DNA of 36,276 nt from Gammaproteobacteria bacterium. Its GTDB lineage: Bacteria > Pseudomonadota > Gammaproteobacteria > Steroidobacterales > Woeseiaceae. Of the stretch, positions 9,365-18,918 are shown in pieces (positions within the stretch are counted from its first letter, which is position 1; each line of letters starts with the position of its first letter). The notes below the pieces were generated by a model. It was given only the letters and a program-made list of their open reading frames with translations, was not told the origin of the DNA and made no database searches. The DNA is taken from assembly GCA_004357475.1 (NCBI GenBank), contig SMWE01000171.1:1-36276 (forward strand), read 5' to 3'. The position numbers were made by a program, and so were the translations under genes.

Positions 9365-10588
9365 TCAAAGCTTTTGGAAGATCAGGGTTGCGTTGGTGCC
9401 GCCAAACCCAAAACTGTTTGTCATGACCGTCTTTATCCCGGCGTTATCGATTCTCTCGGTCACCAGCGGCATGCCCTCGGCAGCAGGATCGAGGTCTGTG
9501 ACGTTTATGGACGGAGCGATGAAGTCGTTATCCAACATCAGCAAACAATGAATCGACTCCTGTGCCCCCGTGGCGCCCAGCGAATGACCGCACAGCGATT
9601 TACTCGACGCGAACCGGGGCACGTCATCGCCAAACACTTCCTGCATGGCTTCGAGTTCCCTGGTATCTCCGACCGGCGTACTGGTGCCGTGCGTATTGAT
9701 GTAGTCAATCGGTGCATCAACTGTCGAACGGGCGAGCTGCATGCAGCGGACTGCACCTTCTCCGGACGGTGCAACCATGTCGAATCCATCCGAAGTTGCC
9801 CCGTATCCCTTAATCTCGGCATAAATTTTAGCACCACGCGCCTGTGCATGTTCGAGTTCTTCGACGACAACCATGCCGGCGCCCGCCGCCATAACGAAGC
9901 CATCACGGTTGACGTCATACGGTCTCGACGCCGTCGACGCCGCATCATTGTAATTTGATGACAAAGCGCCCATCGCATCGAACAGGCTTGCCAGCGTCCA
10001 GTCCTCTTCCTCACCGCCACCGGCAAACACCAGGTCCTGCTTGCCAAGCTGGATCTGCTCCATCGCCGCACCAATGCAATGCGCGCTGGTCGCACACGCC
10101 GAGGTAATTGAGTAATTCACACCTTTAATATGAAACGGTGTCGCAAGGCAGGCCGACACGGTGCTGCCCATGGTACGCGGAACCATGTAGGGTCCGATCC
10201 GGCGAACCCCTTTTGCGCGCAAGGTATCGGCGCTAATCACGATATTGGCGCTTGAAGCACCGCCGGATGCCGCGATCAGGCCGCTGCGCGGGTTGGAGAT
10301 ATCGGACGCTTCGAGCCCGGCATCATCGATAGCCTGCTGCATCGCTATATAAGAGTATGCCGCGGCGTCTCCCATGAATCGCCGCACCTTGCGATCGATA
10401 AAATCGGCCGTGTCGATATCGACGCTACCACTGACCTGGCTGCGCAGGCCCCTTTCTGCGAACCCTTCGTTAAAGGTGATTCCGGAACGGCCATCGCGCA
10501 GCGAGTCGAGCACTTCCGACTGAGAATTGCCCAGGCACGAAACCACGCCAAGTCCCGATATCACGACACGGCGCACATTAACCCCCAT
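9365..10588 (-). CDS. fabB: 3-oxoacyl-ACP synthase I (KAS I)
   Basis: [37 protein letters not shown]...[14 protein letters not shown]...[11 protein letters not shown]...[15 protein letters not shown]...[15 protein letters not shown]; adjacent to fabA. Confidence 0.95.
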   Translation of the reverse strand: MGVNVRRVVISGLGVVSCLGNSQSEVLDSLRDGRSGITFNEGFAERGLRSQVSGSVDIDTADFIDRKVRRFMGDAAAYSYIAMQQAIDDAGLEASDISNPRSGLIAASGGASSANIVISADTLRAKGVRRIGPYMVPRTMGSTVSACLATPFHIKGVNYSITSACATSAHCIGAAMEQIQLGKQDLVFAGGGEEEDWTLASLFDAMGALSSNYNDAASTASRPYDVNRDGFVMAAGAGMVVVEELEHAQARGAKIYAEIKGYGATSDGFDMVAPSGEGAVRCMQLARSTVDAPIDYINTHGTSTPVGDTRELEAMQEVFGDDVPRFASSKSLCGHSLGATGAQESIHCLLMLDNDFIAPSINVTDLDPAAEGMPLVTERIDNAGIKTVMTNSFGFGGTNATLIFQKL

Positions 10589-10626
10589 GAAACGACTCCA
10601 AGTCCCGATATCACGACACGGCGCAC
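10548..10626. repeat. Direct repeat of the fabB 5' end (29 bp exact, 50 bp offset)
   Basis: ccaagtcccgatatcacgacacggcgcac at 10548-10576 and again at 10598-10626. Confidence 0.95.
10561..10626 (-). other. Putative 21-codon leader ORF overlapping the fabB start
   Basis: aaggagtcggc-GTG then [21 protein letters not shown]; ribosome-binding-site-like AAGGAG just upstream; overlaps the fabB ATG at 10588 in another frame. Confidence 0.5.
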
Positions 10627-10635
10627 GCCGACTCC

Positions 10636-11193
10636 TTAAAAATCGTCGGTTGACGTAAACAAGCCGACGCGCAGATCTTCCGCTTTATAAATTTCCCGTC
10701 CATCGACGGTGACGGTTCCGTCTGCGACGACCAATACAAGCCTCCGCGTAATCATGCGCTTGATCTGCAGCTTGTACGTTACCAGTTTTGCGGCAGGCAG
10801 CACTTGTCCGCGGAATTTGACCTTGCCGGCGCCGAGTGCACGACCGCGCCCCCTGGACCCCGACCAGCTAAGGAAGAACCCGATCAGCTGCCAGAGCGCA
10901 TCAAGCCCGAGACACCCCGGCATGACCGGGTCGCCCTCGAAGTGGCATTTGAAAAACCACAGATCCGGGTTGATATCCAGCTCGGCGTGAACCTCGCCCT
11001 TGCCGTATTCGCCGCCGGTATCCGTGATCAATGTTATCCGGTCGATCATCAGCATGTCGGGCAGCGGCAACCTGGCACTGTCGGGATCGAACAGCTCACC
11101 ATGCGCGCAGGCGAGTAGCTCTTGCCGATTGTAGGCGTTCTGGCGCCCGGGCGGGCAGCCGACCGGACTGGCAGATGAATCAGATTTGCTCAT
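10636..11193 (-). CDS. fabA: 3-hydroxydecanoyl-ACP dehydratase/isomerase
   Basis: [37 protein letters not shown]...[31 protein letters not shown]. Confidence 0.95.
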   Translation of the reverse strand: MSKSDSSASPVGCPPGRQNAYNRQELLACAHGELFDPDSARLPLPDMLMIDRITLITDTGGEYGKGEVHAELDINPDLWFFKCHFEGDPVMPGCLGLDALWQLIGFFLSWSGSRGRGRALGAGKVKFRGQVLPAAKLVTYKLQIKRMITRRLVLVVADGTVTVDGREIYKAEDLRVGLFTSTDDF

Positions 11194-11325
11194 ACGCTCT
11201 CCGGCGCATCCTGTAATGATCGTTCAATCAACGTTGCCTGATTGAAGCAGGCTCTGATATGACAACTCAATGGTCGCGTATCTTACCGGACAACCACGTT
11301 TGATGCTCTAAAATGGCGCAGCGCA

Positions 11326-12396
11326 TCATATCTTATCGTAGTCCAGAGTAACTCTGTCGCTGACAGGATGGGACTGACAGGCGAGCACATAGCCTTTCTC
11401 TATCTCCCAGGGCTCGAGTCCATAGTTCGCATCCATGCGGACTTCGCCTGCGCGCACATAGGTTCGACAGGTTGCACACACACCAGCCTTGCAGGAAAAC
11501 GGCAGCTCAATACCGTGCTTCGCCGCGGCATCGACGATGCTGCCAGCTTCGGATGACATCTGAAACGATTTCTGGTGGCCGTCCATGATTACGGTGACGT
11601 TGAAATCCAGCTCGCCCGTTGCCGGCTCCGAAGGACTCGCGACCGGATTTTTCCTCGGTGCACCGTAACGCTCCGCATGAATGACTTCGTTATCCATGCC
11701 CAGCTCGCGAAGCGCGCCACGAACGGTCTCAATCATCGTATCCGGACCACAGATAAATGCTTCGTCGGGCTCGAGGCCGTTGCAAAACTTTCTGTACAGT
11801 TCACCGGTTTTCTCGTGATTCAATCGGCCGCTGAAGATCGGGTATTCCTGTTCTTCACGCGTGAATAGAAAGTAAAGCTGCAGGCGTTCCGGAAAACTGT
11901 TCTTGAGCGCATAAAGGTCGTCAATGAACATGGTTGTGTTCTGACGGCGGTTTCCATAGAACAACAGGAAGCGGCTGCCTGGCTCCTGCTCAAGCGTTGC
12001 CTTCATGATCGAGATCATCGGCGTGATTCCGCTTCCCGATGCAAACGCAAGATAGGTCTTCTCGTTTGCAGGATCGATGGTGGCGTGAAATTGCCCGAAG
12101 GGCGGCATAACTTGCAGGACGTCCCCGGCATGCAGCTGATCAGCAACGAATCCGGAAAATCGTCCACCGGGCTGGATGCGGACGCCGATTTCCAGCGGCC
12201 CCTCGCCGGGAACCGAGCAAATGCTGTACGTTCGCCGCACCGGCTTTCCTTCGATTTCAATTTGAATTGGCAGATGTTGTCCGGGCAGGAATTCAAATTC
12301 GCTCCGCACGTCATCCGGTACCTGCAACGACAGTCGCATCGAGTCTGCAGTTTCGTTTCTCAGCTCAGAGACGGTCAATGAATGAAACTTTCTCAT
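11326..12396 (-). CDS. paaE: 1,2-phenylacetyl-CoA epoxidase, reductase subunit PaaE
   Basis: FNR-like flavin/NAD domains (RTYSICSVPGEGPLEIGVR, ASGSGITPMISIMK) plus C-terminal 2Fe-2S (PFSCKAGVCATCRTYVRAGEV); operon context. Confidence 0.95.
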   Translation of the reverse strand: MRKFHSLTVSELRNETADSMRLSLQVPDDVRSEFEFLPGQHLPIQIEIEGKPVRRTYSICSVPGEGPLEIGVRIQPGGRFSGFVADQLHAGDVLQVMPPFGQFHATIDPANEKTYLAFASGSGITPMISIMKATLEQEPGSRFLLFYGNRRQNTTMFIDDLYALKNSFPERLQLYFLFTREEQEYPIFSGRLNHEKTGELYRKFCNGLEPDEAFICGPDTMIETVRGALRELGMDNEVIHAERYGAPRKNPVASPSEPATGELDFNVTVIMDGHQKSFQMSSEAGSIVDAAAKHGIELPFSCKAGVCATCRTYVRAGEVRMDANYGLEPWEIEKGYVLACQSHPVSDRVTLDYDKI

Positions 12397-12402
12397 GAGC
12401 GA

Positions 12403-12912
12403 TCAGATGCACTTGAAATATTCGAAGGGTTCAAGGCAGTCGTCACACTTGTACGACGCCTTACATGGCGTGGAACCGAATTCACTCACAAGTGAAGTGG
12501 TTGTCGCGCCGCACCGGGGACAGGCAATGGATTTTATGCTGCCCAGCATTGCGCGCTTGCTCGTACCATCTGCGGGCGGCGCGATGCCGTAGGCCCGCAA
12601 TTTTTCGCGCCCCTCATCCGTGATCCACGCCGTGGTCCAGGGCGGAGACAGCACGCGCTTCAGGACGACATTGCCGATGCCTCGATCCAGCAGGCTGTCT
12701 ACAATATTTTTCTCAATGACTTCCGTTGCCGGACATCCGGAATAGGTCGGCGCGACCTCCACTTCCACGCCGTCGCTCAAAGCTGACACTCGTCGCACGA
12801 TGCCGAGATCGACGACGCTCAGAACCGGTATTTCAGGATCCGGTACCGCTTCCAGCCACTCCCAGACCTGCTGAACGCAATGTTTTTTGTTGGTTGCATG
12901 CTTTGCGGTCAT
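12403..12912 (-). CDS. paaD: 1,2-phenylacetyl-CoA epoxidase subunit PaaD
   Basis: VWEWLEAVPDPEIPVLSVVDLGIVRRV...PTYSGCPATEVI...IACPRCGATTTSLVSEFGSTPCKASYKCDDCLEPFEYFKCI. Confidence 0.95.
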   Translation of the reverse strand: MTAKHATNKKHCVQQVWEWLEAVPDPEIPVLSVVDLGIVRRVSALSDGVEVEVAPTYSGCPATEVIEKNIVDSLLDRGIGNVVLKRVLSPPWTTAWITDEGREKLRAYGIAPPADGTSKRAMLGSIKSIACPRCGATTTSLVSEFGSTPCKASYKCDDCLEPFEYFKCI

Positions 12913-12918
12913 GATTGC

Positions 12919-13677
12919 CTACCAGTTCAATCCAGGATAGGCGCGTTGCAATTGCTGCATGTCGGCGATCAGGTAGCCGAAATCTTCAGAATGCCGGCCG
13001 TCCCGCCCGCCGCCCGCCATCCACTGATCCTCAGGCAGCGCAAGTGTTGCTTCCTCAACAATGGCGGCAACCGCGCTGGTCCATGCGACCTGCAGTTCAC
13101 CGAGATCCGGGCCCGCAATCCCGGCGAGTACCCATTCATCGGTTTCATCGCCGCTAAAAAGTTCGCCGGTAAACCTCCACAGCTTGTCCAGTGAGTCCTG
13201 GACACGCCCATGACTTTCCTCGGTTCCGTCGCCGAGCCGGATAAGCCACTGCGACCCATAGCGAAGGTGGTATCGAATTTCCTTTGCAGTTTTGAGTGAG
13301 ATTTCCGCAAGGCGTTGATCGCTGCATTCCGACAACGCTTCCAACTGCAGCAGATAGAACACATCGAACAGCACTGAGCGAACAATCACATCACCGAAAT
13401 GACCGTTTGGCTGCTCAACGAGCAACACGTTTTCGAATTCTCGGTCTGGACGTCTGAAGGCGAAATCATCTTCCATGCGGCCCTCACCTTCAATTTCACC
13501 GGCATAGGAATAGAACATGCGAGCCTGACCGAGGTAGTCGAGAGAAAAATTGGCGTTCGCCAGTTCTTCCTCCAGTTCCGGTCCGTCCGCGACAATTTCG
13601 ATAAGCCGTTGCGCGAGAACGAGCGCGTTATCGCCAAGCCTTACGACATACCTGAAGAGTGCCTGTTCGTTGTTCAT
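12919..13677 (-). CDS. paaC: 1,2-phenylacetyl-CoA epoxidase subunit PaaC
   Basis: MNNEQALFRYVVRLGDNALVLAQRLIEI...ELANANFSLDYLGQARMFYSYAGEIEG...AKEIRYHLRYGSQWLIRLGDGTEESHGR; ATG at 13677. Confidence 0.94.
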   Translation of the reverse strand: MNNEQALFRYVVRLGDNALVLAQRLIEIVADGPELEEELANANFSLDYLGQARMFYSYAGEIEGEGRMEDDFAFRRPDREFENVLLVEQPNGHFGDVIVRSVLFDVFYLLQLEALSECSDQRLAEISLKTAKEIRYHLRYGSQWLIRLGDGTEESHGRVQDSLDKLWRFTGELFSGDETDEWVLAGIAGPDLGELQVAWTSAVAAIVEEATLALPEDQWMAGGGRDGRHSEDFGYLIADMQQLQRAYPGLNW

Positions 13678-13679
13678 GG

Positions 13680-13967
13680 TCAAAGATTCTCGACACCCTC
13701 CGGAATCTCATAAAACGTAGGATGCCGGTAAATCTTGTCCTTCGCCGGTTCAAATAACGCCGCGGACTCGGCCGGATCCGAGGCAATAATTTCGCTGGAT
13801 TTCACGACCCAGATACTGACACCTTCATTGCGTCGCGTGTACACGTCGCGTGCATGATTTAGCGCCATCTCGTCATCTGCAGCATGCACGCTGCCTGCAT
13901 GGCGATGGCTCAGGCCGGATTTTGCGCGTATGAACACTTCGTACAGTGGCCAGCTTTTGTCGGTCAT
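13680..13967 (-). CDS. paaB: 1,2-phenylacetyl-CoA epoxidase subunit PaaB
   Basis: MTDKSWPLYEVFIRAKSGLSHRHAGSVHAADDEMALNHARDVYTRRNEGVSIWVV. Confidence 0.95.
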   Translation of the reverse strand: MTDKSWPLYEVFIRAKSGLSHRHAGSVHAADDEMALNHARDVYTRRNEGVSIWVVKSSEIIASDPAESAALFEPAKDKIYRHPTFYEIPEGVENL

Positions 13968-14048
13968 TTTTCCCTTCCTAACATCGTCATTCTCACTTGT
14001 TGCGCTAAAGATCAATCCGCACCGCTCATAGCATACTTAATCCGCTAT

Positions 14049-14092
14049 GTGGGCGGATTGGGGGCGAGCTCCTACAGGCGAGCTCCTGCGAT
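14049..14092. repeat. REP-like palindromic element, copy B (within the paa operon, between paaA and paaB)
   Basis: gtgggcggattgggggcgagctcctacaggcgagctcctgcgatt; GAGCTCCTAC core shared with other copies. Confidence 0.6.
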
Positions 14093-14112
14093 TCGTCGTT
14101 TCAAGTTTCGGG

Positions 14113-15105
14113 CTAAGCCGCTGCTTGCGCGGCGTGTTTTTCGGCGTATGCCTGTGCCGCTTCGCGGACCCAGGCGCCGCCCTGCTGCGCATCGCGGCGC
14201 ACCTGCATGCGCTCGCGGTTGCAGGGTCCGTTGCCGGCGAGCACGTCATAGAATTCCTGCCAGTCGATCTCGCCGAATCTGTAATGCGCAGTCTCCTCGT
14301 CGAACTCGAGCTCATCATCGGGCACTTTCAGTCCGAGGAAGTCTGCCTGCGGCACCGTCACGTCGATAAATTTCTGGCGCAACTCGTCATTTGAAAAACG
14401 TTTGATCTTCCATGCCATCGATTGAGCAGAGTGTTTTGAATCTTTATCACTCGGACCGAACATCATGATCGATGGCCACCACCAGCGATTCAGGGCGTCC
14501 TGCGCCATGGCCTTCTGCGCGGCCGAGCCGCGGCTTAAGGCCAGCATGATTTCGAACCCCTGACGCTGATGAAAACTTTCCTCTTTGCATATGCGAACCA
14601 TCGCTCTCGCATATGGACCATAGGAGCATCGGCAAAGCGGAATCTGATTCATGATGGCGGCACCGTCTACAAGCCAGCCGATGGTGCCGATGTCCGCCCA
14701 GGTCAGCGTCGGGTAGTTGAAAATACTCGAGTATTTTGCTTTGCCGCTCAGGAGATCTGCGACCATCTGATCGCGCGACGTGCCCAGCGTTTCAGCGGCG
14801 CCGTAAAGGTATAAACCGTGCCCAGCCTCATCCTGCACCTTGGCCAGCAAAATGGACTTGCGGCGCAAGGTCGGGGCCCGTGTGAGCCAGTTCCCCTCCG
14901 GCTGCATACCAATTATTTCCGAATGTGCGTGCTGCGAAATCTGCCGCACCAGGGTTCGCCGGTACGCTTCGGGCATCCAGTCCTTGGCTTCGATTTTCTC
15001 CTCGGCGTCGATACGCTCCTGAAACGCGGCGAGGCGCTCAGCAGATTCGCGTGGTTGCAGTCCTTGCGGCTCCTTACCCTGCTGGTCCAGTCCCTGTGTA
15101 TACAC
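14113..15105 (-). CDS. paaA: 1,2-phenylacetyl-CoA epoxidase catalytic subunit PaaA
   Basis: [54 protein letters not shown]...; GTG start ([10 protein letters not shown]) preferred over the ORF-track ATG. Confidence 0.95.
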   Translation of the reverse strand: MYTQGLDQQGKEPQGLQPRESAERLAAFQERIDAEEKIEAKDWMPEAYRRTLVRQISQHAHSEIIGMQPEGNWLTRAPTLRRKSILLAKVQDEAGHGLYLYGAAETLGTSRDQMVADLLSGKAKYSSIFNYPTLTWADIGTIGWLVDGAAIMNQIPLCRCSYGPYARAMVRICKEESFHQRQGFEIMLALSRGSAAQKAMAQDALNRWWWPSIMMFGPSDKDSKHSAQSMAWKIKRFSNDELRQKFIDVTVPQADFLGLKVPDDELEFDEETAHYRFGEIDWQEFYDVLAGNGPCNRERMQVRRDAQQGGAWVREAAQAYAEKHAAQAAA

Positions 15106-15180
15106 ATCACACCTCGAAAAAGTTATAGCCGTTAAATATGTCACATTTTTTATGACTTTTCAATTATTTCTGTATCATAA

Positions 15181-15603
15181 CTACGTGAATAACGTGTCCC
15201 GGGTGCTGTGCGACCGGCCGCGGAACAAGGCGATCTCCTGACCATCCTGGTTGCTCACCACGACATCATAAAATCCGGTTTTGTGACCCCGGTGCCGCTC
15301 GGTTGCGATCGCAACGATGTGATCACCAAGCTTCGCCGCACGCAAAAATTCGATTGATGCCCCTGCCGCAAGCGTTTTTTTATTATAGGAGTTACAGGCA
15401 TAGGCAAACGCGGTATCAGCAAGCGTGAACAGATAACCGCCGTGGCAAACGTGGAAGCCGTTAAGCATCTCCGCCCGAACCTCGAATCGCGCCTCAGCCT
15501 GGCCCACTGCGGTAACCTCTATGCTGATATCCAGCACGTGTATGGCGGCATCGGTTTCGTACATCGTGTCCGTGCTTTGCTTCGCAATCGCTAAATCGTC
15601 CAT
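15181..15603 (-). CDS. paaI: Hydroxyphenylacetyl-CoA thioesterase PaaI
   Basis: Hotdog fold: FEVRAEMLNGFHVCHGGYLFTLADTAFAYACNSYNKKTLAAGASIEFLRAAKLGD. Confidence 0.93.
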   Translation of the reverse strand: MDDLAIAKQSTDTMYETDAAIHVLDISIEVTAVGQAEARFEVRAEMLNGFHVCHGGYLFTLADTAFAYACNSYNKKTLAAGASIEFLRAAKLGDHIVAIATERHRGHKTGFYDVVVSNQDGQEIALFRGRSHSTRDTLFT

Positions 15604-15621
15604 CGTTTTCCTCGTGGTTTT

Positions 15622-16545
15622 CTAGTTAAGACCACCAAATCGATCATAAAACTCCGGCGCCGGGGGCGGTAACGGACCGTTGGCGGTTTCAAATTCGTTG
15701 CTCATGAAGTCGTCCGCCTGCGAAAAAATCAGCCGGTACAGGTTGCGGCACAGTTGATAGGCTGCCGTACCGTGCCAACCGGCAGGCAGCATCTCGGCTG
15801 GCAGCAATGGGTCGCGCAAGAGAATCCTGCGGTATTCCTGGATCATCAGCGTCCGTATCTGGAACGCTGTCCGGCCATCAGCTTTGCGGAATTTTTCAAC
15901 CGCCCTGAACACCGGGCGGAACTGTGTGATGAATTCTCCGTAGCGTCGATCGATTTCATCGAGATTCCAGCTCTTGTGTACCAAAGCGCGCATCGCGTCG
16001 TCCTGATTCTTCCCCAGTGTCCTGCCCCGCATCACGACCAGGTCGCGCTCGATGCCAATCTGCTTGAGCGTCCGTTCCAGGTCCGACATCGCTGGCGAAG
16101 GATGCGCCAGCACATTGGGCGATATCGCACCAAAGCCGAGCCAACCCAGTTCCTTGCGCACCGTTTCTTTTTGCCCGGCATCGAGCTCCGCGAGCAGCAC
16201 CAGACACCAGTCTCCCGACCAGCTTTGCCTCGGCTCCCCATAAATTCTCTGTGTCGCCTGTTCAAACCTGCGCACACCGTCCTCGGTCAGGCTGTAGTAA
16301 CTGCGCCGGCCGACCGGGTTCACGTCCAGCCAGTTGTCCCGGGTCAGCCGAAAGACTGAAGTCCTGACCAGCCGCTCGCTTACGCCGAAATCGCCCAATA
16401 CCCGGATGAGACTGCCGATCCATACGACGCCACCACGCGGCAGAACTGCATCGCCGAACACGGTAATGATTAGTGAGCCAGCCCGCATGGTAGGTCGCGA
16501 ACGAAACTCGTCCAGTAATACCCTGGCTGAATTTTCAATGGTCAT
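15622..16545 (-). CDS. paaX: Phenylacetic acid degradation repressor PaaX
   Basis: RAGSLIITVFGDAVLPRGGVVWIGSLIRVLGDFGVSERLVRTSVFRLTRDNWL...GRRSYYSLTEDG; divergent from paaZ. Confidence 0.94.
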   Translation of the reverse strand: MTIENSARVLLDEFRSRPTMRAGSLIITVFGDAVLPRGGVVWIGSLIRVLGDFGVSERLVRTSVFRLTRDNWLDVNPVGRRSYYSLTEDGVRRFEQATQRIYGEPRQSWSGDWCLVLLAELDAGQKETVRKELGWLGFGAISPNVLAHPSPAMSDLERTLKQIGIERDLVVMRGRTLGKNQDDAMRALVHKSWNLDEIDRRYGEFITQFRPVFRAVEKFRKADGRTAFQIRTLMIQEYRRILLRDPLLPAEMLPAGWHGTAAYQLCRNLYRLIFSQADDFMSNEFETANGPLPPPAPEFYDRFGGLN

Positions 16546-16673
16546 TTTCTTCTGCGGGCTACCTGGAGTAAAAACGTCGTGAACGGTGCATTGTGACACC
16601 AAATATTACAAGATTATTTTTCTTGTGTATCCTTGTATGCGGCCATAATCGCGGCCGGACCGGGAATCGAATA

Positions 16674-18725
16674 ATGAAACTTCAGAATTTTGCAGAAAAC
16701 AACTGGTTCACTGGCGCCGACGACGGCAAGTTGCTAACCAGTGCAGTTGACGGCGATACGATCGCCAGTATTACGAGCTCAGGTCTCGATTTCGCTGCGA
16801 TGCTGGATTACGCGCGGCGTACCGGCGGCAGCAATCTTCGCCAATACACCTTTCACGAACGCGCAATCATGCTCAAAGCACTCGCCAAACACCTGCTGGA
16901 GCACAAAAAGGAATTTTACGAGCTATCCACAAAAACAGGGGCAACGCGAGACGACACCTGGATCGACATCGATGGTGGCATTGCAACGCTATTCGCGTAC
17001 TCAGGCAAAGGCCGGCGGGAGATGCCGAACGACAAGGTGTACCTCGATGGCGCTCCCGAGATGCTATCAAAGAACGGCACCTTCGTCGGTCAGCATATTT
17101 TCACGCCGCGGCTCGGTGCGGCCATTCACATCAATGCCTTCAATTTCCCCTGCTGGGGAATGCTCGAAAAACTGGCTCCAGCGATCCTTGCCGGCGTCCC
17201 TGCAATCATCAAACCGGCATCGAGCACCGCCTACCTGACGGAACTGGTCTTTCGACGCATGATCGAATCGGAAATCCTGCCGCAAGGATCGATACAGCTG
17301 ATCTGCGGCGGCGTTGGCGACCTTTTCGATCACCTGAATTGCCAGGACACCGTGGCATTTACCGGGTCGAAATCGACCGCCGAAATACTGCAACAGCATC
17401 CGCGCGTCGTATCCGAATCAGTGCGTTTCACGGCGGAAACAGATTCCCTGAATGCCTCGATTCTTGGCCCCGATGCAACACCCGATACGCCGGAGTTCGA
17501 ATTGTTCATCAAGGAAATAACGCGGGAGATGACCAGCAAGGCCGGCCAGAAGTGCACGGCCATTCGCAGGATCATTGCACCATCGGCATTGGCAGCCGAT
17601 CTCGTCAAAGCACTATCGACAGCGCTTGGCGAGATTCGCATCGGCAACCCGTCCAGCACTGAGGTCGACATGGGTGCACTCGCTACATTAAGTCAGCGCG
17701 AAGAGGTCCGTACACGCGTTGCAGAGCTTTCTGGCGAAGCCACGATCGTGTATGGGAACCGAGTTGATTTTGACTTGGTCGACGCCGACATTGAAAAAGG
17801 GGCGTTTTTCATGCCCACCCTGCTCCACTGCGAACACCCGTTGTCCGCGACTGCCGTGCATGCGGTCGAGGCATTCGGACCTGTGAGCACTATCCTCCCT
17901 TACGAGAACCTGGATGAAGCAATCGAGCTGGCGCGCCTCGGGGAGGGCAGCCTGGTCGGCTCCATTATTACCAATGACAATGACGTTGCGCGCCAACTCG
18001 TGCTCGGCACCGCTGCCTGGCATGGCCGTATGCTGATCATCAACCGCCACTGCGCCGCCGAATCGACCGGTCACGGGTCTCCGTTACCGCAGCTCGTGCA
18101 CGGCGGCCCGGGCCGCGCCGGCGGTGGCGAGGAACTGGGCGGCATTCGCGGTGCACTGCACTACATGCAGAGAACGGCGATCCAGGGATCGCCCGATACG
18201 CTTGCCGCAATCGGCAATCGCTGGATTCGAGGCGGTTCGGAGACCGAATCCGACCTGCACCCGTTTAGAAAAACGTTCGAAAAACTCAACCTAGGCGATA
18301 CGCTGCACACGAAGTCCCGGCAGGTGACACTTGATGATATCGATCACTTCGCTGAATTTACCGGGGATAATTTCTACGCACATATGGATGAAGAAGCTGC
18401 GAAGAAGAATCCCTTTTTCGATGGACGGGTCGCACATGGTTACCTGATCGTGTCATTCGCCGCAGGATTATTCGTCGATCCCGACTTCGGTCCGGTGCTG
18501 GCGAATTACGGACTGGATGACCTGCGTTTCGCACAACCGGTTAACTTTGGCGATACCCTGAAAGTGCGTCTTACCTGCAAACGAAAATCGTTGCGCGAGG
18601 GATCAGGATACGGAGAAGTCCGCTGGGATACGGAAGTTACGAATCAGGATGATGAGATCGTCGCAACCTATGATGTCCTCACAATGGTTGCGACAGAAGA
18701 AGAATGGGGAAAAATTCGCGGCTAA
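16674..18725 (+). CDS. paaZ: Bifunctional oxepin-CoA hydrolase / 3-oxo-5,6-dehydrosuberyl-CoA semialdehyde dehydrogenase PaaZ
   Basis: Aldehyde dehydrogenase domain (NAFNFPCWGMLEKLAPAILAGVPAIIKPAS, SKAGQKCTAIRR) plus C-terminal MaoC hydratase (DNFYAHMDEEAAKKNPFFDGRVAHGYLIVSFAAGL). Confidence 0.96.
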   Translation: MKLQNFAENNWFTGADDGKLLTSAVDGDTIASITSSGLDFAAMLDYARRTGGSNLRQYTFHERAIMLKALAKHLLEHKKEFYELSTKTGATRDDTWIDIDGGIATLFAYSGKGRREMPNDKVYLDGAPEMLSKNGTFVGQHIFTPRLGAAIHINAFNFPCWGMLEKLAPAILAGVPAIIKPASSTAYLTELVFRRMIESEILPQGSIQLICGGVGDLFDHLNCQDTVAFTGSKSTAEILQQHPRVVSESVRFTAETDSLNASILGPDATPDTPEFELFIKEITREMTSKAGQKCTAIRRIIAPSALAADLVKALSTALGEIRIGNPSSTEVDMGALATLSQREEVRTRVAELSGEATIVYGNRVDFDLVDADIEKGAFFMPTLLHCEHPLSATAVHAVEAFGPVSTILPYENLDEAIELARLGEGSLVGSIITNDNDVARQLVLGTAAWHGRMLIINRHCAAESTGHGSPLPQLVHGGPGRAGGGEELGGIRGALHYMQRTAIQGSPDTLAAIGNRWIRGGSETESDLHPFRKTFEKLNLGDTLHTKSRQVTLDDIDHFAEFTGDNFYAHMDEEAAKKNPFFDGRVAHGYLIVSFAAGLFVDPDFGPVLANYGLDDLRFAQPVNFGDTLKVRLTCKRKSLREGSGYGEVRWDTEVTNQDDEIVATYDVLTMVATEEEWGKIRG

Positions 18726-18735
18726 TTGACGGATG

Positions 18736-18795
18736 ATCGCCCGCTGGGGCGGGCTCCTACAGCAAAACCCGTAGGAGCCCGCCCCAGCGGGCGAT
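18736..18795. repeat. REP-like palindromic element, copy C (perfect 25-bp inverted repeat)
   Basis: ATCGCCCGCTGGGGCGGGCTCCTAC agcaaaaccc GTAGGAGCCCGCCCCAGCGGGCGAT. Confidence 0.95.
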
Positions 18796-18804
18796 ATAAA
18801 TTTT

Positions 18805-18893
18805 TCAATGGCAGCGCGGTATCGGCCTTGATTTCCTTCAGCACGATATTTGAACGAACCTGGGAGGCGCCCGGAATTCGAAAAATGAAGTCG
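18805..18893 (-). pseudogene. Duplicated 3' fragment of the adjacent Lrp/AsnC regulator gene
   Basis: ~89 bp near-identical to 18921-19009 (offset 116 bp), encoding DFIFRIPGASQVRSNIVLKEIKADTALPL versus DFIFRIPGVSQVRSNIVLKEIKADTALPL. Confidence 0.85.
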
Positions 18894-18918
18894 TGGAATA
18901 AACGGGATCCGAACCCTT

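Noticed and set aside
9374-9958. 194-aa plus-strand ORF antisense to fabB
   Set aside because: Antisense shadow of a confident CDS.
15754-16359. 201-aa plus-strand ORF antisense to paaX
   Set aside because: Antisense shadow ORF; no recognisable motif or start signals.
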